Shown here: in pieces, positions 44,912 to 57,289 of the stretch
Numbering within the stretch: the first letter of the stretch is position 1
Layout of the letters: each line of letters begins with the position of its first letter
Assembly: GCF_030272615.1 (NCBI RefSeq)
Contig: NC_081410.1
Location: 147,120,849 to 147,182,848 of the forward strand
DNA from: Cryptomeria japonica
Taxonomy: Eukaryota > Streptophyta > Pinopsida > Cupressales > Cupressaceae
Direction: 5' to 3'
DNA length: 62,000 bases
Program-made: the position numbers and the translations under genes
The notes under the pieces: generated by a model
What the model was told of the DNA's origin: nothing
Database searches by the model: none
What the model saw: only the letters and a program-made list of their open reading frames with translations

Positions 44912-45750
44912 CAAATTACATTAAGGGATAAAACCCTAGAAGGATCACTACCTTACAAAGGAATTACAAAAGGGTAACAACAATATCGAACTATAAATTA
45001 GCATCTACAAATGCCTGGGATAGTTCTGGTTTAAGCACAAAATACAATTGTCTCACTACTCTATTCTACCGATTTGCTTTAATCCAGAGAAAAAGTCCTT
45101 GAATTGTGCATGTGGAACTGCACACAATCACACATACACAACACTCACATACTCTCTCATGTTCTAAATGAACTTTCCAATCTCTTATATATATTCACAA
45201 TATGAATTTAGCTCACCAACAAGTCAGCTTCAGGAACACTTGCAAAATATGAAACGTGTAAGATGTGTCAGCTGAATCTGTTCACCAATGCATATGCGGA
45301 CCAAGACAAATTGACTACATGCTTCCCACATGTCAGCGAAGCAACCTCAAACAAAAAATCATTCACCAAAATCATTCCAATAATCCTGCATAACATGTTA
45401 CATCACTAGTCAGCCAAATAACAGTGTTCTTCCTGAAATACCGAATACCGGATCTTCAATCTTGCATGAAAGACAACACCGGAGGCTAAGATTCTAGAAT
45501 AAGCTACTCCAGACATCCAACCAACTACCTGTAACACCACAAATAAAAAAATGCAACCAAAGTGAAGTTCTACTTAAAATACTCCCATACTATCAAATAC
45601 TATGTTCCACCTTCCAGACTTAAGCAAAATTGGATTTCATACTTCTGGCAGGATGAATCTATACAAACCGAATGGAATCTCTAAGTAAGGTTGCCATCAA
45701 TGACAACTCCCATAGTCTTATCTACACTTATGTAGTGTCTCTTGCCAATA
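44911..45750 (-). repeat. Partial 5' LTR of C2
   Basis: Matches 23999-24836 in the same orientation. Its right edge reads TATTGGCAAGAG on the minus strand (TG has become TA). The far part, including the shared LTR core and primer site, is deleted into gag. Confidence 0.75.
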
Positions 45751-46596
45751 TTTTTTGGAAGGTGGACAAGATGCAAGAGGAGAAACTACAAGCACAGTAG
45801 ATCGAGCTATTGCAAGTTCCAAACAAGGACCATGCTCTAATGCTGAGTCGGTTTTTCTATCACGAGGAGCTAGGATTAATGATTTTGATTTTTTATAGAT
45901 AAATCATTGTCAACATCAACAAGATCATATTCATTAGTAGAATCATTAGCATCAACATTGTTATCATGAACATCATTTTCATCCATTTCTTCATCAAAAT
46001 CAAAACAAATAGGATCGTTAATACAAATAGAACATAAACCATCATCTTTATTAAGCTATTTTAATCTTGGTGATTTAGGTTGAAATTCCTCCCTAGGATT
46101 AGGCAAAGGATGGACAAATGAGACTAACATTTTGTGTCTTTGGGTAGGAAATAAGTTGAGAAACAAGTTCACAAGCCCTAGCACGATGTCTCCATCGACG
46201 TTCTCTCACACAACAATTTATTTTAGTTATAATCGAGGGTTGTGAAGGTTTAGGATCAATACACATAAGATTCTTCTCTTCCTTTAAAGGAAGAGGAATT
46301 GGAGAAGGTATACTAGGTTGAAAGATAGGAGATGCTGGGTGCTTCCCTTTGTAAGATGTAGGAGGTGAAACTGTAGCATTTATAGGAGGAATAGAAGGTG
46401 TAGGAAGGAGACTAGGTCCATCATGAGGAGGAATAGATCTAGGATCTCTAGGCTTACTCAATGATAAGATCATCTCATTCTAACACTTTTGATAAGATTG
46501 AAAAAGAGCACCACTTCGAGGATCAAGAGGCTCAAATTTTTTAGGCCAATAGAAATCAAGGTTGACATCTCCATGCCTCACTGTGGGTTGATACAT
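45751..46596 (-). pseudogene. G-old pol remnant between protease and RT
   Basis: The minus-strand frame from 46596 (M-Y-Q-P-T-V-R-H-G-D) continues the protease region that stops at the other side of C1 (54213). A Pro-rich stretch (46473-46099) and an acidic Asp/Asn/Glu-rich stretch (about 46000-45900) follow, as in the linker before reverse transcriptase. C2 interrupts it at 45750, and no RT or integrase of G-old is visible. Confidence 0.6.
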
Positions 46597-46601
46597 GCTA
46601 T

Positions 46602-48078
46602 TGTTGGCATTACAATAAGTTTGTTGGTATAAGGATATTGATAAGGTTGTTGGATATTGTTGATATGATTGATAAAGGATGATTACTGTCTTAATAATAT
46701 TATTTTGTTATTGATGTCAAGCAATTGATTTTCTGATTCAGTATGATGTCGCCATATCTTAAAGAGTATGTTTTGATGAGTATAAAGATGTCGGTAAGTG
46801 ACACAGAAAGAATGAGAATGAAGGGGAGTAATAAGTTATTCAATGGGAAACTATTACCAAGTTATACAGTGATGAGATTATGATATTTTGATTATTGTGA
46901 TATCCTATATATGAGTATTCGAAGACTGAATAAAAAGGAGAAAAGATTTCAAGCAATTGAATAAGTAAAAGTTTGATACTGTTCTATGTTACCGAGCAAG
47001 GAGCTAGTCGGTAAACACCAAGGTTATCGATATCGGTTAAAGAAGGAAGAATGTCTAGCGAGTAAAGTTCAGTGTTAATCGAGTATCAACCAAGCAGTAA
47101 CATAATGCATTGGATGAATAAATAAATTATTAAATGAAGGATGCCAATGATCTGGAAATTTATAAATGATTGGTATGTTGTGCAAGAAGTTTGTTGAGGA
47201 TCTACAACAATGAAAATGCAAGAGTTAGATCTACAGCGCAGATTGAACGGTCATAACCTAGCACAAGTACCAAGGAAGGAATACAAGTTCCAAGGCGAGA
47301 TAAAACATTTTTCAAATCGAAGGATTCAATGAACCTAGTTAAGTTTGATGATTTGATGGCTAAGATTAATCATGGGAAATGTGATCAAGGAGATTAAGCG
47401 GTTAGGAACTGCTTATAAATAAGGAATTGTTAATGAACAAAGTAGGTGGGCAAAATAGAAGAGAAGTGATACTGCTTACCGAGCATAGAAGATTGAAGAA
47501 CAGATTGAGAAGCCCAACAAGGAGCAAGATAAGTCTTATGACAAGATTATTTTGAGCACATAGAGTCTGCTTTAGCATTTCAGATGTGAAGTTGCAGATA
47601 TATTTTATTACTGTTATTTATTTTTGTAAGTGACAAGAAATCTCTTAACCGAGTGGACCTAACAGTCTTATTTGTAAATCCTCTAGCAAGGTAACATTCT
47701 GAATGAGTGTTTGAAATCCTTTGATAAGGTCACTTCTAACAAAGTGCAAGATTCTAACAGATCTGAGGGAAATCCCTTAACCGGGTCACATCTAGCAATG
47801 TGTTTATGTAATCTTTAATAGGATTGGCTTTTAACTGAGCATACTCTAGAAGAGTATATTTCTTAGTGGGTCCAAAATCCCACAGTGGTTTTTCCCTATT
47901 TGGGTTTCCACGTTAAATCTGGTGTTAAATGTGTTATGATGTTTTAAGTTTATCAGTGTATGAGTTTGAATGATTTAGAGTCATAGTTGCATATCAAGTA
48001 AATGCTACCGAGGTTGAATTTGATGAATATATTGTATTGTGAGTTTATATGACTCACCCCCCTCTCATCTAACTAACA
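46602..48078 (+). repeat. 5' LTR of C1
   Basis: 1477 bp, TGTTGGCATTAC...CTAACA. A TATA box candidate (tataaata) is at 47414-47421. The conserved core 'ccacagtggtttttccc' plus 'gggtttccacgtt' is at 47879-47914. The last bases run into the primer site. Confidence 0.94.
47414..47421 (+). promoter_or_regulatory. Candidate TATA box of C1 LTR
   Basis: tataaata about 810 bp into the LTR, conserved at 53523-53530 in the 3' LTR. Assignment by sequence only. Confidence 0.4.
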
Positions 48079-48080
48079 AT

Positions 48081-48092
48081 TGGTATCAGAGC
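48081..48092 (+). other. Primer-binding site of C1 (initiator tRNA-Met type)
   Basis: tggtatcagagc, two bases after the LTR, is the standard complement of the plant initiator Met tRNA 3' end. Confidence 0.95.
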
Positions 48093-48141
48093 TTTGGACT
48101 CCGAAAGAAAAGTTTAAAGGAACTTGAGGCAAGATCCGAAG

Positions 48142-49260
48142 ATGTATAAAAGGGATGCACCAAAGCTGAACAAGTCAAGTTTCTCCACATGACAGAAAAG
48201 GATGAAACTGCAATTATCAGGAATTGGAGAATATGCAACATATTATCTGGAGAATCATTACACTGCACCTAACACCTACCCGATGACAATGGAAGAAATA
48301 AAGGCAAAGCAAGAACATATTCAAGCAATGATTGAAATAACATCAACATTGACCGACTCAAAGTTTAATGATCTGGAAGGTTGTAATGATGCCAAAGCTA
48401 TGTGGAATAAACTTATATCTGTGTATGGTGGTGATGAACATGTTCAAAGAGAAAAAGTAGACAGTCCAAGAGGTCAACTTGAATCCATGAGAATGAATGA
48501 AGGTGAGAACATAATCCAATACAGTATAAGGTTAAAGGAAACTATCAATCAAATCAAAGGAGCAGGAGGAACTATTGAAGAAAAGGATGTAACAAGTAAG
48601 TTGCTTAGAACACTTCTACCTACTTATGCCATTCGAGTATCTACAATTAATGAATTAAGGTCTGTACCAAACATGCCAGTCTCTTTGGATGCTACTATCG
48701 GTAAGCTACATGCTTTTGAGTTAAGTAATTTTGATAACAATGGGTCTTCGGTAAATAAAGTTGAATCTGCATTCAGTTCTTTTCATCTTGGTGAATCTGA
48801 TGATTACAATGATAGAATGTATAAGTATGCTGAAGGAAATCACAGTGGAGCAAGTGAGAGATTTTGCAAAAACATGGAAGAAGTACACAAACTATATGAG
48901 GAAATCAGAAAGCAAGAAGATTTTGAAGCATTATTGGCCAGAAGGTTACCAAGAGGTAAAGGTAAGTATAAAGGAAAGTTACCTTTGAAATGTTTTAACT
49001 GTGATAAAATTGGACATATGGATTCTAATTGTCTTGACAAAGAATCTAGTGAAAATAGAGAATATCGAGATGATAGACAGAAAGACAATCAATACAGAGG
49101 GCATCGAGACTTCAGAAGGAGAGATAGAAAGACATGCTTAGTAGTTGATGAGGAATCCAACAATGATAAATCTGATGGGACTGAGATAGAGGAAATTGTA
49201 TATGTGGCTATCAAAGATGGATCAGATGAAGAAAGGTATGAAGAAAAATCCTTAATATAA
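48142..49260 (+). pseudogene. gag: C1 gag
   Basis: The likely start is ATG 48142 (M-Y-K-R-D-A-P-K-L). TGA at 48190-48192 replaces what is usually a Trp codon, so the longest open part starts at 48202. That part has 352 codons with a Copia-type gag domain (M-W-N-K-L, L-L-R-T-L-L-P) and a zinc knuckle C-F-N-C-D-K-I-G-H-M-D-S-N-C at about residues 264-277. It ends in TAA 49258-49260 and the frame continues directly into protease. Confidence 0.88.
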
Positions 49261-50025
49261 CACATAAATAATAATGATTCTTGGATCATAGATAGTGGAT
49301 GCTCACATCACATGACAGGTGATAAACAAAAGTTTGTTAAATTAGAAGATTATGATGGAGGTTATGTAAGATTTGGTAATGATGCACCATGTTCGGTGAA
49401 AGGTAAAGGATCTATCACACTTCTTGACAATGCTAAATGTGATGATGTATATTGGGTTGAAGGTTTGAAATACAATTTGTTGAGTGTAGCACAACTAAAC
49501 AATACATGATACCGAATAGAATTTCAGAAGGGAATTGTCAAAGTTCATGACAAACATGGAAAGTTGGCTGCTACCGGGACTCAAACAAAAGGCAATACAT
49601 TTCATCTTGACTCAACTCGGAACAATTGTCTATATGCAAAAATAGAAGATACCTGGTTATGGCATAAAAGGTTTTGTCATGTAAATTTGGATAATCTGAT
49701 CAAAATAAGTTAGAAGCACTGAGTAAGAGGTCTACCGAGCTTGGAAAAACTTGAGAATGCTATGTGCCAAGGATGCCAGATAGGTAAGATGACAAAATCA
49801 AGCTTTACAAGTAAGTCTTACACTTCTAAAGGAATTTTAGATCTTGTGCACACTGATCTTTGTGGTCCTATGAAAGTTCAAAGTTATTATGGAGATAAAT
49901 ACTTCATATTATTTGTGGATGATTACTCAAGGATGATGTCAGTTATGTTTTTAAAAGAGAAATCAGAAGCCTTTCAAATGTTCAAATGGTATAAGGCAAA
50001 AGTTGAAAATGAAACAGGAAGATAG
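49261..50025 (+). pseudogene. C1 protease and integrase N-terminal part
   Basis: The protease opens W-I-I-D-S-G-C-S-H-H-M with its catalytic D at 49291. Stops lie at 49507 (TGA), 49711 (TAG), 49720 (TGA) and 50023 (TAG). Between them are the GAG-pre-integrase region (W-H-K-R-F-C-H), the C-Q-G-C-Q-I-G-K zinc segment and the start of the integrase core (H-T-D-L-C-G-P with the first catalytic Asp, then F-V-D-D-Y-S-R). All is in one frame. Confidence 0.88.
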
Positions 50026-50670
50026 TTGAAATGTCTAAGATCTGATAGAGGAGGAGAGTTCATTTCTGATGAATTTAACCTATTTTGCAATGATCATGGT
50101 ATAAAGAGACAAGTGTCTGCACCGAGAACTCCACAACAAAATGGGATAGCTAAAAGAAGAAACAGATCAATTGTAGATTGTGCCAGAACCCTGATGATAG
50201 AAAAGAGGGTACCTCAAACATTTTGGAGAGAAGCAATAAGCACTGTAGTTTACACCCTGAACCGAGTACAACTGAAGAAAGGAACTTTGAAGACACCGTA
50301 TGAAATCTGGTATGACAAGAAACCAAATGTAAGTTATTTTAAAATATTTGGAAGTAGATGTTATGTTCACAAAGATGACAAAAATGGAAAGTTTGATCAG
50401 AAAAGCAAGGAAGGAACATTTCTTGGTTATTCTTCTAGAAGTAAAGCATTTAAATGTCTGATCAAATCATCCAACAAAATAGTGGAAAGTGCAATTGTGA
50501 AAATTGATGAATTTGCAGAAAGAAATGATGAAGGAAATTCCAAAGAACCAGAAGATTATGAAGAGTTTGTATATGTACAACCAAGAAGTCCTACTGAGAA
50601 TGCTGATGAAGAAAATACTCAGTTACCGAGTGATGAAGAAGATCATACAGAGCCTACCGAGCCTATATGA
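50026..50670 (+). pseudogene. C1 integrase core, second part (catalytic Glu replaced)
   Basis: Contains L-R-S-D-R-G-G-E-F (second catalytic Asp) and P-Q-Q-N-G-I-A-K-R. Where Copia integrases have the catalytic Glu (N-G-x-A-E-R), the codon at 50152-50154 is AAA, Lys, so the enzyme would be dead even without the stops. F-G-S-R-C-Y-V-H and F-L-G-Y-S follow. The end is TGA at 50668, with another TAA at 50698. Confidence 0.88.
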
Positions 50671-50730
50671 GAAAAATATGTCAGAAGAAATCATGCATAA
50701 AGTCAGATTATAGGAGATAAGGATGATCCA

Positions 50731-52317
50731 GTGATGACAACGAACAAACTGAGAGAGAACACATGTCTGATATATGGATTTGAACCGAGAATAGTAAAAG
50801 AGGCATTTAGTAATGAAGATTGGGTAAATGCTATGACAGAAGAGATTGAACAAGTCAAGAAAAATGAAACATGGACACTGGTCCCAAGACCAAAAGAGAA
50901 AAATGTAATTGGTACAAAATGGATTTTCAGAAACAAGCTAAATGAAAAAGGTGAGGTCATTCGGAATAAAGCAAGGCTAGTTTGCAAAGGTTATGCTCAA
51001 GAAGAAGGAATAGACTATGGTGAGACTTTTGCACCTGTGGCAAGACTTGAAGGAGTGAGAACATTATTGGCATATGCTGCTTACAAAAATTTCAAGGTAT
51101 ATCAAATGGATGTTAAATCTGCATTTTTGAATGGTATACTAGAAGAAGAAGTTTATATTGAACAACTTGAAGGATTTATTGAAGAGAAGAATAAAGATCA
51201 GGTATGTAAGTTGAACAAAGCTCTATATGGCCTAAAGCAAGCACCTAGAGCATGGTATGAAAGATTGCACTCTTACTTAATCAAGATTGGATTTATGAGG
51301 ACAAGTGAAAACAACATGTATATGAAGAATGATGAGGATAATGGAATACTGATTTCAGACACATTTGTTGATGATATTATTTTTTGTGGAAATGACTCTT
51401 TATGTAAGAACTTTGGAAATGAAATGTGCAAAGAATTTGAGATGTCCTTAATCAGTGAAATAAAGTGTTTTATAGGTTTACAAATACTGCAAATGAAAAA
51501 TGAGATTTTCATTACTCAATCCAAGTATATAAAGGAAATCTTGAAGAAATTTGGAATGGAGGATTCTAAACCTGTAAGTACTCCTATGACTAACAATTGT
51601 AAACTATCAAAGAATGATGAATCTGCATCTGTTGATAAGACACTTTACCGATCTATGATTAAAAAGTTGCAATATGTAGTTCACAACAGGCCTGATATAG
51701 CACATGCAGTAGGTATAGTTGCAAGATTTTCTGCAGATCCCAAAGAAACCCAAATGACAACAATCAAGAGAATTTTTAGATACTTAAGAGGCACTGAAGA
51801 TTATGGTTTAGTATATAAAAAGAAGAATGATTTTGACTTAAAAGTCTATACTGATGCTGATTGGGCAGGAAACATTGATGATAGGAAAAGCACAAGCGGT
51901 GGAGCTTTCTTTTTGGGTGAAAGACTAGTGAGTTGGCTTAGCAAGAAACAAGGATGCATTTCACAATCAACAACTGAAGCTGAATATGTCGCTGCAGCAT
52001 TGAATTGTACCAATATAGCATGGATCAAACAATTGTTGGAAGGTATGAATGAGACAGTTACCAAGCCAGTAATTATATTTTGTGATAGTACTAGTGCTAT
52101 TAACATTTTGAAGAATCTGGTAATGCACTCTAAGACAAAGAATATCTCTATAAAATATCATTATCTCAGAGAAGAAGTTCAAGAGAAGAAAGTTGTGTTG
52201 AAATATGTTAGTTCAAAGGAACAAATAGTAGACATCTTCACAAAGCCACTGCCAAGGGACACTTTTGAGTATGTTAGAAGCAAGTTAGGGGTCCTACCCC
52301 TATCTAGTACTCACTAA
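50731..52317 (+). CDS. C1 reverse transcriptase and RNase H
   Basis: An open frame of 528 codons. The ATG is the first after the stops, not a natural start. Reverse transcriptase motifs: W-x-[31 protein letters not shown] and F-V-D-D at about 212-215. RNase H follows: Y-T-D-A-D-W-A-G (Asp at about 375), S-T-T-E-A-E-Y-V-A and a C-terminal D-I-F-T-K-P-L-P. Catalytic residues look intact. It lies in the same frame as the upstream pieces. Confidence 0.93.
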   Translation: MMTTNKLRENTCLIYGFEPRIVKEAFSNEDWVNAMTEEIEQVKKNETWTLVPRPKEKNVIGTKWIFRNKLNEKGEVIRNKARLVCKGYAQEEGIDYGETFAPVARLEGVRTLLAYAAYKNFKVYQMDVKSAFLNGILEEEVYIEQLEGFIEEKNKDQVCKLNKALYGLKQAPRAWYERLHSYLIKIGFMRTSENNMYMKNDEDNGILISDTFVDDIIFCGNDSLCKNFGNEMCKEFEMSLISEIKCFIGLQILQMKNEIFITQSKYIKEILKKFGMEDSKPVSTPMTNNCKLSKNDESASVDKTLYRSMIKKLQYVVHNRPDIAHAVGIVARFSADPKETQMTTIKRIFRYLRGTEDYGLVYKKKNDFDLKVYTDADWAGNIDDRKSTSGGAFFLGERLVSWLSKKQGCISQSTTEAEYVAAALNCTNIAWIKQLLEGMNETVTKPVIIFCDSTSAINILKNLVMHSKTKNISIKYHYLREEVQEKKVVLKYVSSKEQIVDIFTKPLPRDTFEYVRSKLGVLPLSSTH

Positions 52318-52695
52318 TAGAGTTCGGTGAAAGCATCAATTCTATGAATCTATAGAATACTATTTGTGAGTTGATGCTGATTTACACACTTTAGGAGGTT
52401 GCCTAAAGTTGTGCAGGAAACAGTGAATGAAGAAAAGTTGCTCTGAATGAGACTGAGATGATACATTTGTATATGTTTTAATTGCAAGGAAATTACTTCA
52501 CAGGGGAAGTAATCATGCATTAGTTTTACTTTTGGCATTGTTGTCAAAGGGGGAGAAGACTAATGACAGGGGGAGAAGTTTACAGCTCAAGGATAACAGG
52601 AGACGTATTATAGCAGTCCGAATCAATCAATTGGATGGAATAACTCAAAATCAAGAATTGATATTGCCATTAAAGTTGGTATTGCCATCAATGCC

Positions 52696-52706
52696 AAAGG
52701 GGGAGA
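52696..52706 (+). other. Polypurine tract of C1
   Basis: aaagggggaga lies just before the 3' LTR start at 52708. Confidence 0.9.
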
Positions 52707-52707
52707 T

Positions 52708-54207
52708 TGTTGGCATTACAATAAGTTTGTTGGTATGAGGATATTGAGAAGGTTGTTGGAGATTGTTGATATGATTGATAAAGGATGATTACTGTCTTAA
52801 TAATATTATTTTGTCATTGATGTCAAGCAATTGATTTTTTGATTCAGTATGATGTTGCCATATCTTATAGAGTATGTTTTGATGAGTATAAAGATGTCGG
52901 TAAGTGACACAGAAAGAATGAGAATGAAGGGGAGTAATAAGTTATTCAATGGGCAACTATTACCGAGTTAGACAGTGATGAGATTATGATATTTTGATTG
53001 TTGTGATATCCTATATATGAGTTATCGAAGACTGAATAAAAAGGAGAAAAGATTTCAAGCAATTGAATAAGTAAAGGTTTGATACTATTCTATGTTACCG
53101 AGCAAGGAGCTAGTCGGTAAACACCAAGGTTATCGATATCAGTTAAAGAAGGAAGAATGTCTACCAAGTAAAGTTTAGTGTTAACCGAGTATCAACCAAG
53201 TAGTAACAGAATGCATTCAAGGATGAATAAATACATTATTAAATGAAGGATGCCAATGAGCTAGAAATTTATAAATGATTGGTATGTCGTGCAAGAAGTT
53301 TGTTGAGGATCTACAACAATGAAAATGCAAGAGTTAGATCTACAACGCATATTGAACGGTCATAACCTAGCACAAGTACCAAGGAAGGAATACAAGTTCT
53401 AAGGTGAGATAAAACATTTTTCAGATTGAAGGATTCAATGAACCTAGTCAAGTTTGATGATCTGATGGCTAAGATTAATCATGGGAAATGTGATCAAGGA
53501 GATTAAGCAGTTAGGAATTGCTTATAAATAAGGAATTGTTAATGAACAAAGTAGGCGGGCAAAATAGAAGAGCAATGATACTACAAAAGTGATTACCGAG
53601 CATAGAAGATTGAAGATCTGATTGAAGAACAGATTGAGGAGCCTAGCAAGGAGCAAGATAAGTCTTATGACAAGATTATTTTGAGCACATAGAGTCTACT
53701 TTAGCATTTCAGATGTGAAGTTGGAGATATATTTTATTACTGTTATTTATTTTTGTAAGTGATAGGAAATCTCTTAATCGAGTGGACCTAATAGTCTTAT
53801 TTGTAAATCCTCTAGCAAGGTAACATTCTGAATGAGTGTGAAATCCTTTGACAAGGTCACTTCTAACAAAGTGCAAGATTCTAACAGATCTGAGGGAAAT
53901 CCCTTAACCGGGTCACATCTAGCAATGTGTTTATGTAATCTTTAATAGGATTGGCTTTTAACCAAGCATACTCTAGAAGAGTATATTTCTTAGTGGGTCC
54001 AAAATCCCACAGTGGTTTTTTCCTATTTGGGTTTCCACGTTAAATCTGGTGTTAAATGTGTTATGATGTTTTAAGTTTATCAGTTTATGAGTTTGAATGA
54101 TTTATAGTCATAGTTGTATATCAAGTAAAGGCTATTGAGGTTTAATCTGATGAATATATTGTATTATGAGTTTATATGATTCACCCCCCCTCTCATCTAA
54201 CTAATAG
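52708..54207 (+). repeat. 3' LTR of C1
   Basis: 1500 bp, aligned along its length with the 5' LTR with substitutions and a few small indels (for example extra bases near 53580-53630). The terminal dinucleotide is TA in place of CA. Confidence 0.94.
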
Positions 54208-54212
54208 CTATG

Positions 54213-56716
54213 ATTGATTGTTTATGATTTTTTCATTATGAGGGAATTTTAAACATTTATGAATAGTAGAAGGGATTGCCTTCATATTAAGAGAGCCAAG
54301 GATGTCCAGACTTCACATGAGATTGATCAAATGCAGGAATGATACCAAAAATGACATCTAAGCACTTAACACCAACCTCAACTGGAAGAGTAATAGAACC
54401 AATAGTAGGGAAAGAGAAACCATCTTACACCTTGACCACTACATCAAATTTATCATATGTTACTTGATGCAATTGTAAACTATAAAGACATTCTTTAGTG
54501 ATCACATTCACTATACACATTGGATCAATGAGCACCCCTTGTGAGAGTTTGTCTTTGATCTTCATAGTGATATATAGTGGGCTATCAGGTGCATCAATAG
54601 TATCACTAGGATCAAAGGTGATGCATAGATGTTTAGGAGGTATAGGTTTGTCAACAAGATTCACCAAATTATTAGACTCAAGGCCAAGGTCATTGGGAGA
54701 ATATACAAGAGGCTCAGACTCAACCATGTATTAGTAGAATGCGAAGGAAAAGGATTAGTAAAGATTTTAAGATTTTGGTTAGGAGGAGCTACAAATTTAT
54801 TTCCTTTGTCATTCACACTAGCTACAGATATGGTATTGTTATCAATAAAGTCTTGAATCCTACTCCTTAAGGTATAACACTTCTTAGTATCATGGCTAGG
54901 TTGACGATGATATTGGAAAAAGGCTTTGGGATCATGATAAGGTGGTAAAGGTTTGGAGGTATCAATTGGCTTGAAGGGAGGAAGTTTCAATGCATTTTTA
55001 TGTATTAATTGTGTCATAATGCTATGTAAAGACTTAGAAAGAGGAGTAAATTATTTTCTAAAGTATCTGGATAAAGGAGGCACACCTAGTGTCATGGTTT
55101 CCAATTGAATATTGATGTTATCATTGAACTTGATGTATCCCTTGTTGGGTTTAAACTTCACAAAAGATTGTCGAGCAGTCTCATTCTTATAAAATAGCAC
55201 CATTGAAGGAGACGATTCAAATAGACTCACTTGAAGATGATAATTATGAAGTACTACACACAATTGCGTAAAGAAGTAAACTTAGAAAAGAGAAGCTTAT
55301 CCCTAATGTCTTTTTGTAAATTAGCAATAAAAATTATTTGAACATCTTGATCAGGTATAGGATAAGCAATTTGAGAATACAAATTTTTTTATCTGCCAAT
55401 AAAATCAGTCACTTTTACTTTAACACCTTGCTTACAATGAATTAAAGCAATCAAAGTAATTTTAGGACCAATATTATTGTGAAATTGTTGTATGTTAGCA
55501 TTAGTTGATTGTTGAAATGAGGTAATAGAATAAGGAGGCAAATAACAATATTTTCACTACACAAAGTTTGAAATATTTTCACGAGTCAAGGGATCACTTT
55601 TTACATTGTAAAGCTCCAATTGAGGGACTTCCATATTCTTAGGAGGGAAAACATGGACAATGTCATAGGATAATGGGATTGGTACGTCAAATGTGGGCAC
55701 ATTAAACTTGGATTAGGTAAGGGAAGCTAATGGTTGTTGTAAGGATGAAATATTTTGGGCTAAGTTATTAATGGTTGCTTTGGTGGATGGATTAAAATTA
55801 GACATAATGGATTGGGATGGAGAAGTGATATTGTTGTATGTAGGTTGAGGTTGAGAATAAGGAGGTGGAACACTATGATATGTAGGTATGGGAGATGATT
55901 GGGTCACAAATGGAAGACTCACAAAAGGAGGTATAAAAGAATTTTGATTAACAAGGTTTCCCCCTTGAATAACATGTGTAGGATTAACATTTTGTGTGGA
56001 ATAGTCATGATAGAAGATGTGAATGTAGGCACACTAGGCAAGGATGCAGACATAAGAATAGAATGTTTGACTTGACTAGTAGCTTGAGTGTAACCAAGGA
56101 CTTCAACACAACTTTTCATAGGCATGGTATTAGTGTCAACAATATGAGCAAGGCCATGCAATAAATCAACACCAAGTTTATCACTTTGAACCATTATGTT
56201 TAATCCTTCAATCAATGGGATTGCCTTACTTTCTAGGTATTGTTGACTCATCCATTGTTTAAAATTTTCAAATTCATTGTCAATATTCTCAAATTTATTA
56301 ATGGAAACCCTAGTTAGCGATTCATCCACATCATGATAATTATGAAAAGAATGAGGATAAATGACATCATTTGTTGGATTAGAGGAACCACCAACATTCT
56401 CATGAAACAAGTTATCCAAATTAGACTCCACATCTTTAGTAATTAGACCTTGGAAAGACTTAATTCTACAACTTCTTCTCATGAGAATATTGTAGGTATG
56501 ACTAATGGTAGTAAAACTTATGCACAAAAGAGGGAAATTTAAATTTGAAATTGGAAAATTGTGATTAAACAATGAATTTTTTTTGTCAAAGTGATTGATT
56601 AACCAATTAATCAAGAAATTTGATTTGTGAATTTGAAAGATAAATGACTCTAATTCATAACATAACATATGATAAAGATCAGATCTAAAAATTGACTTGA
56701 AAAATATGCAACCCAT
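54213..56716 (-). pseudogene. G-old gag and protease remnant
   Basis: Read right to left. An N-terminal gag region (56716-55919) and a Gln/Pro/Ser-rich segment (55922-55713) are followed by D-F-I-G-R...N-L-Y-S-Q-I-A-Y and A-N-L-Q-K-D-I-R-D-K-L-L near 55400-55290. Next come F-F-Q-Y-H-R-Q-P-S-H-D-T-K-K-C (a Gypsy gag C/H knuckle with its first Cys lost) and protease sequence V-L-I-D-P-M-C-I-V-N-V-I-T where D-G or D-S-G is expected. M-K-A-I-P-S-T-I-H-K-C-L-K-F-P-H follows just before the C1 insertion point. Stops and frameshifts are frequent, so the element is long dead. Confidence 0.75.
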
Positions 56717-56734
56717 AAGTAAATTTTAGAGTTA

Positions 56735-57170
56735 TAAATTAGGGTTTTTGTGAATTCAACCACTAAATTTATGTAATTCAATTGAAAATGAGATCTATGA
56801 ATGAAATTTTGAATTTTAAATTGCATGAATAATCAGATATGAAATAATTAATCCAAATTAGACAACCCACAAGTTCAATTGTAGAATTAAGAATTAGGGT
56901 TTTTGTGAATTTAACCACTAAATTTATGTAATTCAATTAAAAATGAGATCTATGAATACAAATTTTAATTTCAAATTGCATGAATAATCAGATTTGAAAT
57001 AATTAATCCAAATTAGACAACCCACAAGTTCAATTTTAGAATTAAAAATTAGGGTTTTGTGAATTAAACCTCTAATTTTTTGTAATTCAATTGAAAATCA
57101 AACTTGTAAATGTAAAATTGAATTTGAAAATGCATAAATACTCAAATCTGAGAACATAAACATAAATTAA
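56735..57170 (-). repeat. Three ~155-bp direct repeats in the G-old leader
   Basis: 'attagggtttttgtgaatt' recurs at about 56741, 56896 and 57051, each followed by 'accactaaatttatgtaatt' or a variant and 'tgagatctatgaat'. They lie between gag and the 5' LTR of G-old on the minus strand. Confidence 0.8.
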
Positions 57171-57179
57171 GGTGTAAAT

Positions 57180-57289
57180 TGTTGAGTTCACCAAAATGTA
57201 AAGTGGTGAAAAATTAGGGTTTCCACTACTAGATCTGAGCAATATGTGAGTGTTCACATTTGATCCCAAAAAGTATTCTTGAATTATTA
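57180..57289 (-). repeat. G-old 5' LTR, left part
   Basis: Shares 'gtaaagtggtgaaaaattag', 'gatctgagcaatatgtgag' and neighbouring sequence with 22090-22430. It is interrupted at 57290 by the insertion ending at 60965. Confidence 0.65.

Larger units (their letters stand above)
46602..54207 (+). mobile_element. Complete Ty1/Copia retrotransposon C1, TSD gctat
   Basis: A 7606-bp element with LTRs 46602-48078 and 52708-54207, perfect TSD gctat at 46597-46601 and 54208-54212, an initiator-Met type primer site and a polypurine tract. Gag, protease, integrase, reverse transcriptase and RNase H lie in one plus-strand frame from 48142 to 52317, broken by eight stop codons but by no frameshift that I could see. 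About 11 substitutions in the first 330 bp of LTR alignment suggest roughly 3% divergence, older than the Tat insertion. The 3' LTR ends TA instead of CA. Confidence 0.96.
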
